Below, piece by piece: positions 1 through 11,400 of a DNA stretch of 64,000 nucleotides. The notes below the pieces were generated by a model that was not told the origin of the DNA, ran no database searches, and was given only the letters and a program-made list of their open reading frames with translations. The position numbers and the translations under genes were made by a program. Within the stretch, counting starts at the first letter, position 1. Each line of letters starts with the position of its first letter. Source of the stretch: Ancylostoma caninum (lineage: Eukaryota > Nematoda > Chromadorea > Rhabditida > Ancylostomatidae); NCBI GenBank assembly GCA_037903475.1, contig JBAJFG010000562.1, positions 1,612,001 to 1,676,000 on the forward strand. Reading direction: 5' to 3'.

Positions 1-394
1 GTTTGAGTTTCTAGTAAGGGAGGTGGTCCACGGGGTTGATGAGACACATTAGGTGGGTGCGCAAGTTATTGTCTAGGCTTTTGCGCGAGATAGTAACCCC
101 GTGAGTTCCTTGGCTCAAAGTTTCACCGCATTCTATCAGTGTTGGTATTAGAGTTCGAGTAGAGTGTCTGCATACAAACCTAATTAAGCACTTCATTCAG
201 TCTCAACACCTGTCTGAATAGAACTAATCCTTAGATTTTGAGAAACTCAAACTGAACAGTGGCAAACAGCTTGTCGAGGAGTCACAAAATGACAAAATTG
301 ACTGACTGAAATTTTTGAAGACCACGACCTTCTTTTTGTTGACGACCAATGAACACGTGTTGCCTTTTGCCTGAAGCCAACGCCGCTTTACCGC
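1..394. other. No feature recognised
   Basis: No convincing coding exon, RNA gene or repeat boundary is visible. The only open frame, on the minus strand at 11-196, is short and has no splice context or codon bias. Confidence 0.4.
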
Positions 395-795
395 TGAGCC
401 AGCCAGCCGGACTCACGGAAAATCCCGGCCAACAGACCTCGCCAATTCACTACTGGCCCAGTTGGACTCAAGGAAAAGTTCCGACCAATGGACCAGTGCG
501 CCCCTTTACCTAAAACCAGCGCTACTTTACCACTAGCCCAGTCAAACCCAAGGGAAAATACCGCGCAGTGGACAAGTGTGCCTCTTTACCTGAGACCGGC
601 GCGGCACGTGTGCCCCTTCATCTGACACCGGCGCGATACGTGTGTCCCTTTACCTGAGACGGGCGCAACTTTGCTGCTGACAGCGTCGCAGTCAAAGGAA
701 AATCCTGACCAGCGGACCCGTGTGCCCCTTAGCTTGAGACCGGCGCCTGTTTACCATTGGCCCAGTCTAACCCAAGGGAAGTGCTGACCAGGGAT
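395..795. repeat. Minisatellite, left block
   Basis: Imperfect tandem units of roughly 80 bp. Phrases such as tggcccagtcgaaccc and gtgtgcccctttacctgag recur, with gaccagcacc between them. The same unit forms the larger block at about 1.92-2.97 kb. Open frames here are by-products of the repeat and are not annotated. Confidence 0.85.
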
Positions 796-804
796 GTGCG
801 TAAT

Positions 805-885
805 AAAAAATCTGATTTTCGTAAATCGTAAATCGTAAACTTCCCAAAAGCGCCGTAAATCGTAAACCGTAAATCGTAACTAAAG
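805..885. repeat. Short-period repeat (cgtaaat units)
   Basis: Iterations of a heptamer-like cgtaaat unit interrupted by short spacers. A second block lies at about 1.83-1.91 kb, so the two flank the interval 0.9-1.8 kb. Confidence 0.75.
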
Positions 886-1254
886 AAACTGGAAACCACT
901 GGTAGGATCCAAAAAATCTTGATTGTTTGAAGCAAAATCATCCTTAGAGCGTTTAGAGTTATCGCTGCGAAACTACTCCTCAGCCAATTCCTTATCTTCT
1001 CCTGAGATTGATGGTATTGTGAAGAGGGAACAACTTTTCTTTCGTTGTTTTTGAGGGCAATCCAGTTCTGAGCTAAATATTATTCACAGAGGTTGAGAGA
1101 ATTCTTTTTATTCTGACCAGTGCTTTTAAAATGAACACAATAGATGGTTCTGTTCTCAGAACAACCAAACATTCCAAATAAGTCGGGAGACTGGTTCCAG
1201 AGAGGTATAATAAGACGAAACGCCTATGCGATTTATCAGATGACACTGCAAGGC

Positions 1255-1335
1255 ATTCAGCATATGAACATTCAATGCCACTTCTAAAATCGCATTGAGC
1301 ATATGAGTATTCAGTGCCTCTTCTAAAATCAAGTT
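1255..1335 (-). repeat. 39-bp tandem duplication
   Basis: Two adjacent 39-bp copies with a few substitutions. On the minus strand they lie inside a 99-codon open frame (1073-1372) and give two 13-residue repeats of the pattern DFRxGxExSYAxC. No splice signals or start context support a gene, so it is kept as a repeat. Confidence 0.5.
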
Positions 1336-1407
1336 GAATGTGATGCGAATACCAAAAGGGATCATTTATCAATTATGTAGTTCAGTTGGCACTATCAATA
1401 GGTTCGT

Positions 1408-1695
1408 ATGAGCTCCGTCACTAAGGAAAAAAACCACGCACTGCAGAATGCCACAGTTAGTACCGGAAATAATGTGAAACTTATTGATAAACGACGGGGA
1501 CTCGGTGGGCAGCCCGATCTTCCTGCAAGAGCTTATCACTCTCCGGAAAAAGATCTGAAAGAAGACGATACTCGAAATTCTTGTGGCCTTTCATATCATC
1601 GTCGTTGTTCTAGCAAATCTTTTCAACAGAGAACTTGGAAGCTAGTCCGGGACGAGACCACGTTTACAAATGATTTAAGTTACTGGTATAACTGA
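1408..1695 (+). CDS. Possible orphan exon or small ORF, unrecognised
   Basis: A 95-codon open frame from an ATG, with codon choice typical of coding DNA here. The product is polar and basic at first (MSSVTKEKNHALQNATV...) and has no domain I recognise. There is no clear splice donor, and the last third has weaker codon bias. It is isolated between short-period repeats. It could be a first exon, a fragment of a processed copy, or chance. Confidence 0.3.
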   Translation: MSSVTKEKNHALQNATVSTGNNVKLIDKRRGLGGQPDLPARAYHSPEKDLKEDDTRNSCGLSYHRRCSSKSFQQRTWKLVRDETTFTNDLSYWYN

Positions 1696-1824
1696 GAGAA
1701 TCCGCTCTTAATATCGCTGTGGAATGCAGACGTAAACAAATGGGGCATATTTGTACACGGACCACAAGAGCTATGGCAAGATTCCTTTCTTGTAGTTATT
1801 TACGATTCTGTTACGAAATTTGAG

Positions 1825-1912
1825 CCACTTTTTCGTAAATCGTAAATCGTAAGAAAATCGCAAAAAATGACCGTAAATCGTAATTCGTAAATCGTAAATC
1901 GTAATTACGCAC
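1825..1912. repeat. Short-period repeat (cgtaaat units), second block
   Basis: Same heptamer-like motif as at about 805-885, ending just before the large minisatellite. Confidence 0.75.
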
Positions 1913-1917
1913 ACCCC

Positions 1918-2970
1918 TGGTGCTGACCAAAGACCCGTGTGTCCCTTTACCAGAGACCAGCACTTATTTACCACTGACGGGAAAATTCTGACCAACGACC
2001 CATGTGCCCCTGTTTACCATTGGCCCAGTCGAACCCAAGGGAAAATCCTGAAATCCCTTGTGCCCCTTTGCCTGAGGTCGGCGCCTTTTTATCATTGGTC
2101 CAGTCGAACCCAAGGGAAAGTCCTGACCAACGGACCCGTGTGCCCCTTTACCTGAGACCAGCAACTGTTTACCACCACTGGCCCAGTGGAACCCAAGGGA
2201 AAGTCCTGACCAACGGACCCGTGTGCCCCTTTACCTGAGACCGGCGCCTGTTTACCATTGGCCCAGTCGAACCCAAGGGAAGTGCTGACCAAAGACCCGT
2301 GTGCCCCTTTACCAGAGTCCAGCACCTGTTTACCACTGGCGGGAAAATTCTGACCAACAGACCCATGTGTCCCTTTACCAGAGACCAGCACCTGTTTACC
2401 ACTGGCCCAGTGGAACCCAAGGGAAAGTCCTGACCAACGGACCCGTGTGCCCCTTTACCTGAGACCAGCAACTGTTTACCACTGGCCCAGTGGAACCCAA
2501 GGGAAAGTCCTGACCAACGGACCCGTGTGCCCCTTTACCAGAGTCCAGCACCTGTTTACCACTGGCGGGAAAATTCTGACCAACAGACCCATGTGTCCCT
2601 TTACCAGAGACCAGCACCTGTTTACCATTGGCCCAGTCGAACCCAAGGGAAAGAGCTGAGCAACGACCCGTGTGCCCCTTTACCTGAGACCAGCAACTGT
2701 TTACCATTGGCCCAATGGAACCCAAGGCAAAGTCCTGAGCAAAGGACCCATGTGCCCCTTTACCTGAGACCGGCGCCTGTTTACCATTGGCCCAGTCGAA
2801 CCCAAGGGAAGTGCTCACCAAAGACCCGTGTGCCCCTTTACCAGAGTCCAGCACCTGTTTACCACTGACGGGAAAATCCCGACCAATGGACTGTGCCTCT
2901 TTACCTGAGACCGGCGTATGTTTACCACTGGCCCAGTCAAAATCAAGGAAAAACCCCAACGGATGGGAAC
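1918..2970. repeat. Minisatellite, main block of ~80-bp units
   Basis: More than a dozen imperfect direct repeats. Each has a cccttta-cctgaga box, a tttaccactggcccagt box and an acccaagggaaagtcctga box. Some units lack the middle box and carry a gcgggaaaattctgacc variant, so at least two unit types are interspersed. All six frames are partly open because the unit lacks stops; these frames are not genes. Confidence 0.9.
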
Positions 2971-3194
2971 AGCGCTACCACTTCGTCTCAAAACCATGTC
3001 AGGTAACAAAACCATGTGCTAGGATTTTGTTGTAACGTTAATCGACATTATTAGGATTATTGGGCTCCAAATCGGATTTGCAGGGAGCCCCTTCACCCCT
3101 GAGAATGGCTTGCTGGATTAAAAAAATCTTATATCTGTTTGATTCTTTGAATCCAGTTGTTTAGTTTCACCATTATTTTTTGAATTTTTATTAC

Positions 3195-3750
3195 TAGACT
3201 GTGTACCCGGCTTTGCTCGGGTCCTGGCAAAAATAGCGAAAAATCAATAAAATCGATAAATCGATAGTGCTGTAGAAAACGGTTGTCATATTCGTGTTCA
3301 GCGTATTGACATACCCATGTCTTCACCGTCCCTGAAGCAAAATTGGCGAAAAATCAATAAAATCGATAAATCGATAGTGCCGTACGAAACGGTTGTCATA
3401 TTCGTCTTCAGCGTATTGACATACCCCAGTCGACATGTCCTCGCCACGCCTGGGGCAAAATAGCGAAAAATCAATAAAATCGATAAATCGATAGTGCCGT
3501 ACGAAACGGTTGTCATATTCGTCTTCAGCGTATTGACATACTCCAATAGCCATGTCTTCACCGTCACTGGGGTAAAACAAGCGAAAAATCAATAAAATCG
3601 GTAAATCGATAGTGCCGTACGAAACGGTTGTCATATTCGTGTTCAGCGTACTGACATACCCCAGTAGACATGTCCTCGCCACGCCTGGGGCAAAAATAGC
3701 GAAAAATCAATATAATCGATATAATCGATAAACTAATCAATAATCCCAGG
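3195..3750. repeat. Tandem repeat, ~110-120 bp period
   Basis: About four and a half units. Each contains gaaaaatcaataaaatcga, tcgatagtgccgtacgaaac, a gtcatattcgtcttcagcg box and a catgtcctcgccacgcctgg box. The last unit decays at about 3.75 kb. A diverged relative (gaaaaatcaataaagtcaa) is seen at about 56.46 kb, so the unit is dispersed in the genome. Confidence 0.85.
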
Positions 3751-4003
3751 TGCAAAGTAGCCTAAAACCTACGCCGGCCCTTAGGGAGGTGTCACCCTAG
3801 AACAAGGAAGATAAAGATCTAAGAAGAAAAAAGCGGACAATGTGGAAATTTAGGCCAGGGACCCCTTTTTAAAGTACTCATCACAACACTGCGTATCGAC
3901 AATGCGCTGAGAGTCGACGCGCAGTAACAGACGCGTTCTCGGGAATTAGCGACCAAATCTTTTAATATAGTAGGATTGTTGAATTATTCATCGAGTAACA
4001 CAA

Positions 4004-4013
4004 TTTATTTATT
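4004..4013 (-). terminator. Polyadenylation signal of the histidine-rich gene
   Basis: Two overlapping AATAAA hexamers on the minus strand, about 100 nt beyond the stop codon at 4115-4117. Spacing suits a short 3' UTR. Confidence 0.5.
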
Positions 4014-4114
4014 TGTTCACAGCATACAAAGATTCATCGATTTTTTCGTCACTCCTGTTTATGCTTCCTTTCCAATCAATAATCGATCGCTCAGAGTGAC
4101 CACCCAATAATTCC

Positions 4115-4600
4115 TTAACAGTGATGGTGATGATAATGATGGTGACCGTGGTGATGATGATGATGAGGGTGGAAGAGTTCATGAAGAATGCCATGATGAT
4201 GATGGTGATGGTGACCATGGTGATGATGATCTACGACAACCACCTAAAATGACATTTTTGGGTTACGGTAATCAGCAAAGTCTGTAGTTCGGAAAACGAA
4301 CGGCTGACTTTCAGAGTACGCAAGGCAGTTCCGTTTTCTGGATTACGGTAGAATTAAACGCCCGAAGTACCGGAGGAGGTAGAAGAGCTTACCGGTGGTG
4401 CCTGGACCACTGGAGGTGGGGGAACGAAGACAGGCGTCACGTGGGGCACATTTGCATAGGGCTGGTAGCCACCGGACTGAAATGCTCAGCTCATACACCA
4501 CATAGGTAATGATCGACAATGCGGAGGCAGAAAACTTAGCAGTAGAGGAACAATAGCAACCAACAAGGAAGCACCGTACCTGATTTCCATTGAAAGACAT
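4115..4600 (-). CDS. Small histidine-rich protein (77 aa, 3 exons)
   Basis: Minus-strand exons 4600-4580, 4476-4393 and 4243-4115; all introns are phase 0, with GTACGG and GTAAGC donors and TTTCAG/TTTTAG acceptors. Exon 1 encodes MSFNGNQ. Exon 2 encodes 28 residues rich in Pro, Val and aromatics (VTPVFVPPPPVVQAPP). Exon 3 encodes VVVVD followed by runs HHHHGHHHHHHHG, HPHHHHHHGHHYHHHHC and a stop. Roughly 26 of the last 42 residues are His or Gly, so metal or haem binding is a reasonable inference. No signal peptide or known domain is seen. The His run comes from an imperfect CAY array, so the third exon could be a microsatellite by-product; clean splice sites and a polyadenylation signal argue for a real gene. 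Confidence 0.65.
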
Positions 4601-4635
4601 ATTGGATACGTTGAATTTGGCGCGACTGATTCGAC

Positions 4636-4641
4636 TGATAA
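4636..4641 (-). promoter_or_regulatory. GATA-type site upstream of histidine-rich gene
   Basis: TGATAA on the plus strand, 36 bp upstream of the start codon of the minus-strand gene. In C. elegans this hexamer is the core of the intestinal ELT-2 site. Intestinal expression is an inference from one short motif. Confidence 0.3.
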
Positions 4642-4920
4642 AATATGCCGAATCGGTGTTTATTTAAGGCGAAACGGGATGTGGCTTATCAAACAATGAC
4701 ATCAGCGTTTTAAAAGAGCGTAACTTCGTGAAATGACTCATGTGTCATTACAAAGATCAGCATCAATGTGTTCAAAAACTATTGTTCGAGTTCAAAGATT
4801 AAACTATAAACTAGACGATAGTATTAGCCAAAGGGGAGTTTCTCACCTAAAAATCGCCTAAAAAATTCTCTATTCGGGTATACCCTCGCCATATAAGGTG
4901 CGCTCCATGCTCGGATGAGA

Positions 4921-6090
4921 GTGGCCTTATCCTTCATCAGGTAGACGCACACGTGTCAAACGCATGCATATGGTATAAATTCATTTATTTACTGGATATG
5001 TACAAGTAAATGGAATAGCCAGTCACAAACAGTCAAGCTCCAAGTAATAAAATAAAATTATTCAGCCTCCTCCTAAAAAGAGTGTATTTCTTAGGGGATA
5101 CATTAGTACGGAAAAGTTTGTTGAAATTGGAACAAACTCTATTCGTAAAAGATTTCAATCTGATCTGAGTTTTAGCCGTGGCGGTCGGAAGCCTGTGCGG
5201 AGATCCTCCTGTTTATATGTTTTTATGTTTAAATCATTGATAGTGAAAAAGTCATTGCGATCAAGCCTGACTAGTCTTTTCAGTAATTTATATGAAAGTA
5301 ATAAGTCGTTCCACTTTCTCCTCCATTCTAGTGATTTCTGACCGAGAATTTTATTGCGTTCAATTCTAGGTGGAATTTTGGCATAGAGCAGTTCAGAACA
5401 TCATTCTATCTTTAATCAAATGTGTGCATCGGGGAGAGGGCAATTCCTACTAGGTGCGTGTGTCAGTAGTGCGTCAGATGTGCGTATCGATCTCTCATGG
5501 AGATCCTTTCCCATCCCACTGGCGCTATCCTTCATCATATACACGCACGCGCATCAAACACACGCATCTAGTATAAACTGCCCTGATTGAGACGAAGTAT
5601 GCATAGCTACCAGTGGCGGACGCAGAAAGTAGGCGGGAGGGGGGGGGGGGGAGCGTGGAAAAAGTGGGGTTTCCGCCGTTTTGGGGACCCAGACGGAAAA
5701 TAAAATTAATAAAAATATTAATTATAATAATAAATAATAAATAAAAATTATATTAAAAATAATAAAAATAAACAAGTAAAAATAAACTAATAAGATTTTT
5801 ATTTGTATTGTAAAGTAATTTCGAAAATTTGGCGACCCATTCTCGGGGGGGGGGGGTCTTTGAAACAATTTAAACCAGCCTCCGTCAGACGTGCACATCT
5901 ATTTGCGAAGAATTTTTCATGAGGACCGCTCAACGAGGTGTGCACATCCTCAATGGAGAAGAAGCGCGGAAGCAGTAAAGCCGTAAAGACGTGCGTCTGA
6001 GCTGCGACCGCGATGCGACTGGACCCTATTCTTCATCACATAGACGCACGCGCGTCAGTCGCACGCATCCAGTGTTAATTACCCTTTTGC
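4921..6090. repeat. Three dispersed direct copies of a ~60-bp motif
   Basis: Copies at about 4921-4980, 5520-5580 and 6028-6085 share an initial tatccttcatca-type box, then agacgcacgcg, then a cgcatctagtataaa-type end. Spacing is about 500-600 bp. The interval also holds the MITE remnant at 5.61 kb. No gene is visible. Confidence 0.55.
5611..5865. mobile_element. hAT-like MITE, right end lost
   Basis: Begins with CAGTGGCGGACGCAG, the terminal repeat of the family that is complete at 56.76 kb. The body shows the same parts: G-rich tract, ccgttttggggacccagac, AT-rich core, ttggcgacccattctcgg. The right terminal repeat is missing after a run of G. Confidence 0.75.
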
Positions 6091-6374
6091 CATTTGCAGC
6101 TGATAAAATGTTTGCAGACTAGCATACATTATCACTACTTATAATAACGCGCTTAGTCTGTCTGTCTGTGAGTGTACGTGTGTGTCAGAGCGTTACGAAA
6201 TTAGTCCATTCAGTTTCCGAATCAGTATTGAGCGGTGAACTAACATCGATAACACATTAGTTGATATCTGCGATATCGTAAGGCTGCCCGCAGAGTTCCA
6301 GACGCGCGGGCGGCGCGGTCATAGCGTCTGAGAGCCGCCTCGAGCGTTTGAGAGCCCGCCTTCATGGAACAAGC

Positions 6375-6660
6375 CTATCATAAGGGTGCGCCGGCGCCCA
6401 AAGTGGGGGGGGAGACGGGTCCACCACTGTGATAAGGGTGCGCCGGCGCCCAAAGTGGGGGAAGGGTGTGATAAGAGTGCGCCGGCGCCAAAAGTGGGGG
6501 GAGACGGGTCCACCACTGTGATAAGGGTGCGCCGGCGCCAAAGTGGGGGGAGACGGGTCTACCACTGTGATAAGGGTGCGCCGGCGCCTAAATTCTTGAG
6601 AACTCCTGGATACGGGTCCGACGCTCTGATAAAGCTGCGCCGTCGCCCAAAGTAGGGAAA
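6375..6660. repeat. Minisatellite, ~50-60 bp units (gggtgcgccggcg family)
   Basis: Five to six units of the form gtgataagggtgcgccggcg-cccaaagtggggg-agacgggtccaccac. A second block with the same core lies at 7.19-7.69 kb, and fragments lie at about 25.4, 35.1, 52.9 and 53.5 kb. Confidence 0.85.
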
Positions 6661-6723
6661 CAGCAGGGAACATGTCCAAAGTTGGCACAGCCTGTAGAGG
6701 AAAGGTGGCAAAGGTGGGGCTCA

Positions 6724-6813
6724 ATGATTCATCCGATGTGTGTTTCGGTTTGTTGCGCTGCTGAACTCGCATCGGAACAAGTTGGGAGAATAATCAACTT
6801 CAAGGATGTGAAG
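6724..6813 (+). CDS. Possible upstream exon, unassigned
   Basis: A 30-codon open segment from an ATG to a GTAGTT donor, ending ...GRIINFKDVK. Codon choice in the last two thirds is coding-like. It could be an early exon of the FN3 gene that starts by 8.4 kb, but no intervening exon with matching phase was found. Confidence 0.25.
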
Positions 6814-7184
6814 GTAGTTGAGATCTTACTTCTTCTTAATTGGCAGTTCATGTGTGTGTGTGTGCACGAGAACCAGCCACCAAAAACGGGAAATACCTAC
6901 ACCATTGTGTTCAGCGCTTCGAGTTATGTACGAAAATGTGGTAAATTTCGATTTTTACCTTGAATTAGAGGTGTTTCGGGCCACGCCAGTCATGTTCAGA
7001 CATGTTAATGTCCGACTGTTGTTTTCATCACAGTCGGAATGAATGAGATAGGCCTGTGATTACAGAACCGTATAAAAGGAGAGAGACGGATAGGTTGCCT
7101 TTATAACGAAGAGGAGGAACGAGGCGGACGAGGAACGACGAGGATGAGGATTAGGCCTTAGTGTAGTGTTAGAGGTGGGCTGGG

Positions 7185-7695
7185 GGTGTGATAAGGATGC
7201 TCCGGCGTCCATAAGTGAGGAAACGTCTGAAGTCAAGTCCAACGGCGTGATAAGGGAGCGCCGTCATCCAAAAGCGGGAAGACACCTGGAGTCGGGTCCA
7301 ACGGTGTGATAAGGGTGTGCCGGCGTCCAAAAGTGGGAAAACGCCTGGAGTCGGGTCCAACGGTATGATAAGAGTGCGCCGGCGTCCAAAAGGGGAAACG
7401 CCTGGAGTCGGGTCCAACGATGTGATAAGGGTGCGCCGGCGTCGAAAAGTGGAGAAACGCCTGAAGTCGGGTCCAACGGTGTGATAAGGGTGTGCCGGCG
7501 TCGAAAAGTGGGAAAACGCCCAGAGTCGGGTCCAACGGTATGATAAGAGTGCGCCGGCGTCGAAAAATGGGGAAACGCCTGGAGTCGGGCCCAACGGTGT
7601 GATAAGGGTGAACCGGCGTCGAAAAATGGGGAAACGCCTGGAGTCGGGTCCAACGGTGTTATAAGGTAGCGCCGGTGCCTAAAAATGGCAGAGAG
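7185..7695. repeat. Minisatellite, ~60-bp units
   Basis: About eight units of gtgtgataagggtgcgccgg-cgtccaaaagtgggaaaacg-cctggagtcgggtccaac. Units differ by a few bases (cgtc versus cgtcg). The long minus-strand open frames across it are repeat artefacts. Confidence 0.9.
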
Positions 7696-8222
7696 TCCGA
7701 AAATGTGGAGATCGACGGCGGAAGGATGCGCCGCTGTCCACTACTAAAGAAATGACACGAGTCAGGTGCATATTTGCTCAATCGTTTCGCTGGCGCCTAG
7801 CATCAATGGTAAAAAACTAAAAGTCAGACCTCAGCAGTGATTAATATGCAATCCGTGTAAATCCCTCCTCCTTACATCCCCTCTCGCGTTCTTCTCCTCT
7901 CATTTGTTTATGGATACACCACATCCTCCTCTTTTATATGTTCAAAGTGGCTCTTATCACTTGACCAGTTATAACAAACAAAGAATGATAAGCCGTTTCC
8001 TGCGATCATTCCAGATTTAACCAGTCATACATAATTATTTCAGTCAACTATATATGTTTTGAATAGTTCAAAAGCTATTTCAGTGGAGCAAAAGGTAAAA
8101 TTGCCGCGAGAAACTCGATTTGTCCTTTTTGATAGGTCCAGTTTCACATGAAGAAAAGCAATGGAAAAGATATGGAACGCATTATAAGTGGTATGGCTGA
8201 GTTCATTAGGATGACAAAGGGA

Positions 8223-8300
8223 AAAAGTCATGCGAGCGAAGCGAGCATTGGGAAAAGTCTGGAAGTCCGGCGTCAGCCGGACGGCCAGACTAGTCACAAA
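8223..8300. repeat. Dispersed repeat with ccggcgtcagccgg palindrome
   Basis: A gcgagcgaagcgagc box followed by gtccggcgtcagccggac. Related copies occur at about 53.66-53.73 kb and, inverted, at 63.76-63.81 kb. It has the form of a MITE end. Confidence 0.5.
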
Positions 8301-8413
8301 ATATTGGCACACCGGTGATGTTCACTTGAAAGAACACTACCATGGGTTGGGGGTTGGTTTGCTTAGTCATAATACTATTTTGCAGACCATTTTAGCCCCT
8401 TATTCCTTTTCAG

Positions 8414-11400
8414 GCTGTTAATCTTGGTCTACAGCTATGTGGCTGCAACCAAATTTGAGACAGGTCTGGCTTTTCCCCTCTCCTTTAGCACAATCTTGAA
8501 CGTACTAGTTTCAGATTACTCCGAAAATTACACATTAGCAAGAAATTCCGTGCATAAGTTTTACTGCTGGCCGGATGTGTTCTTTTTTGAGAAAGCACTA
8601 TGGACATATAAGGTTTATTGGTTAGTTTTGATAAATCTACCAAGTCATGATCAACTATGCTTGAGGTCTCCGGGAGAACAGCCATAATCCATGGCAGCCA
8701 CGAAGCCGAAGTAAACGTGACAAGCGACGGTGTGATCTCCTGTGTAGTTAGATCGCGTACGTTGCAGAAGAAACCTCTCCGTCGAGTTCGGTACTTTGTC
8801 AAAACTGTGCCCGGTAAGTCTTCTTATTTCTAGTGGAAGGCAACCTGTAAATTAGTTCCTAATTTGCTTCTAAAAGTATCCCCCAAACTTCATCAGTAGG
8901 AGTACACTCAGACTTCTCCGCTAATCTCGTGGCGATCGCGACGAGAGCCGGCGGTCGCCACCTCGATAGTGCGAATGAGGAAGTTCCAAACGTAAGGCCT
9001 ACTATATGGCATACTACACAGCGACACTGTCGCTGCGACCGTTCGCCACCAAAAGTTTTCGAACAATTGCACCTATGCTAGCACTCTATTCCAGGCAGAC
9101 TGAGTGATAAGATATGAGAACCTGTGAGGCCCATGGTAGTTGCTATACGTTCATATTGCTCAGGTATCATAAATAGCCTCAAGGTCAAGCATGACGGTGG
9201 GAAAAACCGACCCTCAATACAACCTCCCACCTTTCCTTTCTCCCGTCCGACCCCATTGCTCTAGGAGCCTCCCTCCTCCATCCTGATTCAGCGTCCATGT
9301 GTCAACAGTGTGACGTTTTATCTATTCATTTATTTATTTATTCACTCATTTATTTATTTATTTATTTATTCATTCACTCATTACATTACACTATATAACA
9401 TTCATCTTGCCATAAAGATAAAACTGGTTTAGTGAGACCTCTTATAAGAGTTAGCTTTTTTTTCAGAAGAACAGAAGCTGCCAGAGCCCAATGCACCACA
9501 TTCGCTCGTGGCCCATTTCAGAAGCAATACGTCACGCCTGTTGGATTTGTCTTGGAAAATGGAATGGAATGCGAAAGTTCCATCGAGAATGTGAGAACAG
9601 ATGAACCAACGAAAAAAAAAAGGTTTTTGAACCTTTTATTTAATTACAGGATCAGAGCAATTGTAGGAACACTATTCAAGGACATCCTCACACCGGAGCC
9701 CTTTTATCTTCCACCCGATGTGAGCGAGTTTGTGGATTAAGAGGACGACTCCTTATGTCCTTGATACGTGGAGCCAATATTTTGCAGACGACTTCATTCT
9801 CGTACTTTGTGAGAAAGAATACACGCCTAATAAATGTGTATGTTGACTCGTACATGGTTGACGGCTCCGACGAATTGCGCTCAGATCAAGCAGAAAGTAA
9901 GGCTTTCAAACATTTGACCAGGTGTTTCAGGTGCATTTCAGCAAATGAAAAAGTTTCTCTCCACTTCGCAGGAGTATATACGGCACTTTATACGAGCGTG
10001 AAGAAAGGAGGAAGTGAAAATGATGTGGAAGGTCATGGAGGATGTCATAATTTGTTTGTACTTAAAGGCAAGGTCCGGTCAAAATCTTGCCCACCCAAGT
10101 TTTTTGCTCTTTGGAGTCCAAACCATAAGTGTAGCACGTACCCCAAGTTTGAGACCTCGACATAAGTTCTATCGCTAGATATGCGACAAAACGTCTGAGG
10201 ATTAGAGTACCCGTGAGAAAAGGCGCTCCAACCGACAAAAGCTGTCGCGTGCATACTGAACAACGATAGACGCTCAGATACATACAGCCTAACGAACGCT
10301 TCGTGAAACCTCCCCCACCCCACCAAACAGACCACCGGTCCTTCAAATAAAAATTTTTTCCTACAACGCCACAATAGACAGCATGTAGGGCGCGCCGTAT
10401 AACGTCATTTGAAAGCACGGACGCCGCAAACCCGCAAACGCCGCACCGAAATTGGACGACGGAAAGCGTTCGTTGTGGGGCCTTTTCAGCGACTTTTCTA
10501 TAGTTTTCGTCGCCTCGGGCTACGAATCCGGTAGAAATTTGGGAGATGGAATTTAGCCCGGACCTTGAAAAATCACTTAAACATCTGCTAGGATATGAGA
10601 ACCTGTAACATTCTCAAACCGGAGAAGATGAAGCTTACCCTAAAACGTAAATTGGAAGAGAACCATTAAGTTCCAGACAACATTGGTTTCTCATTCTACA
10701 TTTGCAATTTAAAACAAAAGAGAACAGAGTTTTCGTCGGTTTTATTTCATTGCTTTTTCTCTCAAAATAAGGCTTGTTTGCTTAAATTTTTAGGTACACT
10801 CAGGAATATTAAGCTTGAACCATTTGGTTTTACTGCATTAAATTTTGAAGTGGTGGCTTATGGCAGTGGTATGGTACTTTACTGGAATACAACCGGAGAC
10901 GAGAAAGATGAGATTACCGGATATAGAGTGCAGTAAGATCTTGTTTCAAATATGTATAGGCAAGCCTATAAATGTTGCAAAACAGTCTGTACCAGTTCAG
11001 TATACCAGACGAAATGTTTTACATGATAACTAGAGACACTAGCGGAGTATCAGGAAAATGCAGTGTATAAGCAGCGGCCTTAGAAGACACTCCTGGAAGG
11101 ACTCTCCGAACATATTAACATATACGAAATTATTTTTCCAGCTTGTTGCACAATATGACAAGAAAGTGGACTGGTTATTTTCACCCGAGTGAAGTTTACA
11201 ATAGTGATGTTCATTTTGTTAACACCGTCAAAGCACGAAGTGCGGTGAGTTGATCGTTCCCTTCTTTCTTTTAGTAGAACGTGTCGTTTCCACAACATAA
11301 TCTCAAGTCAGAGTGAGCCTTCGTGTGCTTCCCTAGATCGATTACGAAACCCGGAATACCTTTTAAACGGGGTAAAGTTGAAGGTTGTGTCTGAGGTGCG

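Noticed and set aside
1918..2970. Long overlapping open frames on both strands, up to 187 codons
   Set aside because: They follow the ~80-bp repeat period and exist in several frames at once; the unit simply lacks stops.
7169..7695. Minus-strand frames of 100-141 codons
   Set aside because: They are translations of the 60-bp minisatellite, with repeated DPTPGVSPF-like units and no splice or start context.
9755..10165. 136-codon frame across several FN3 exons
   Set aside because: It crosses three good splice sites. The spliced frames give FN3-like strands, while this frame does not.
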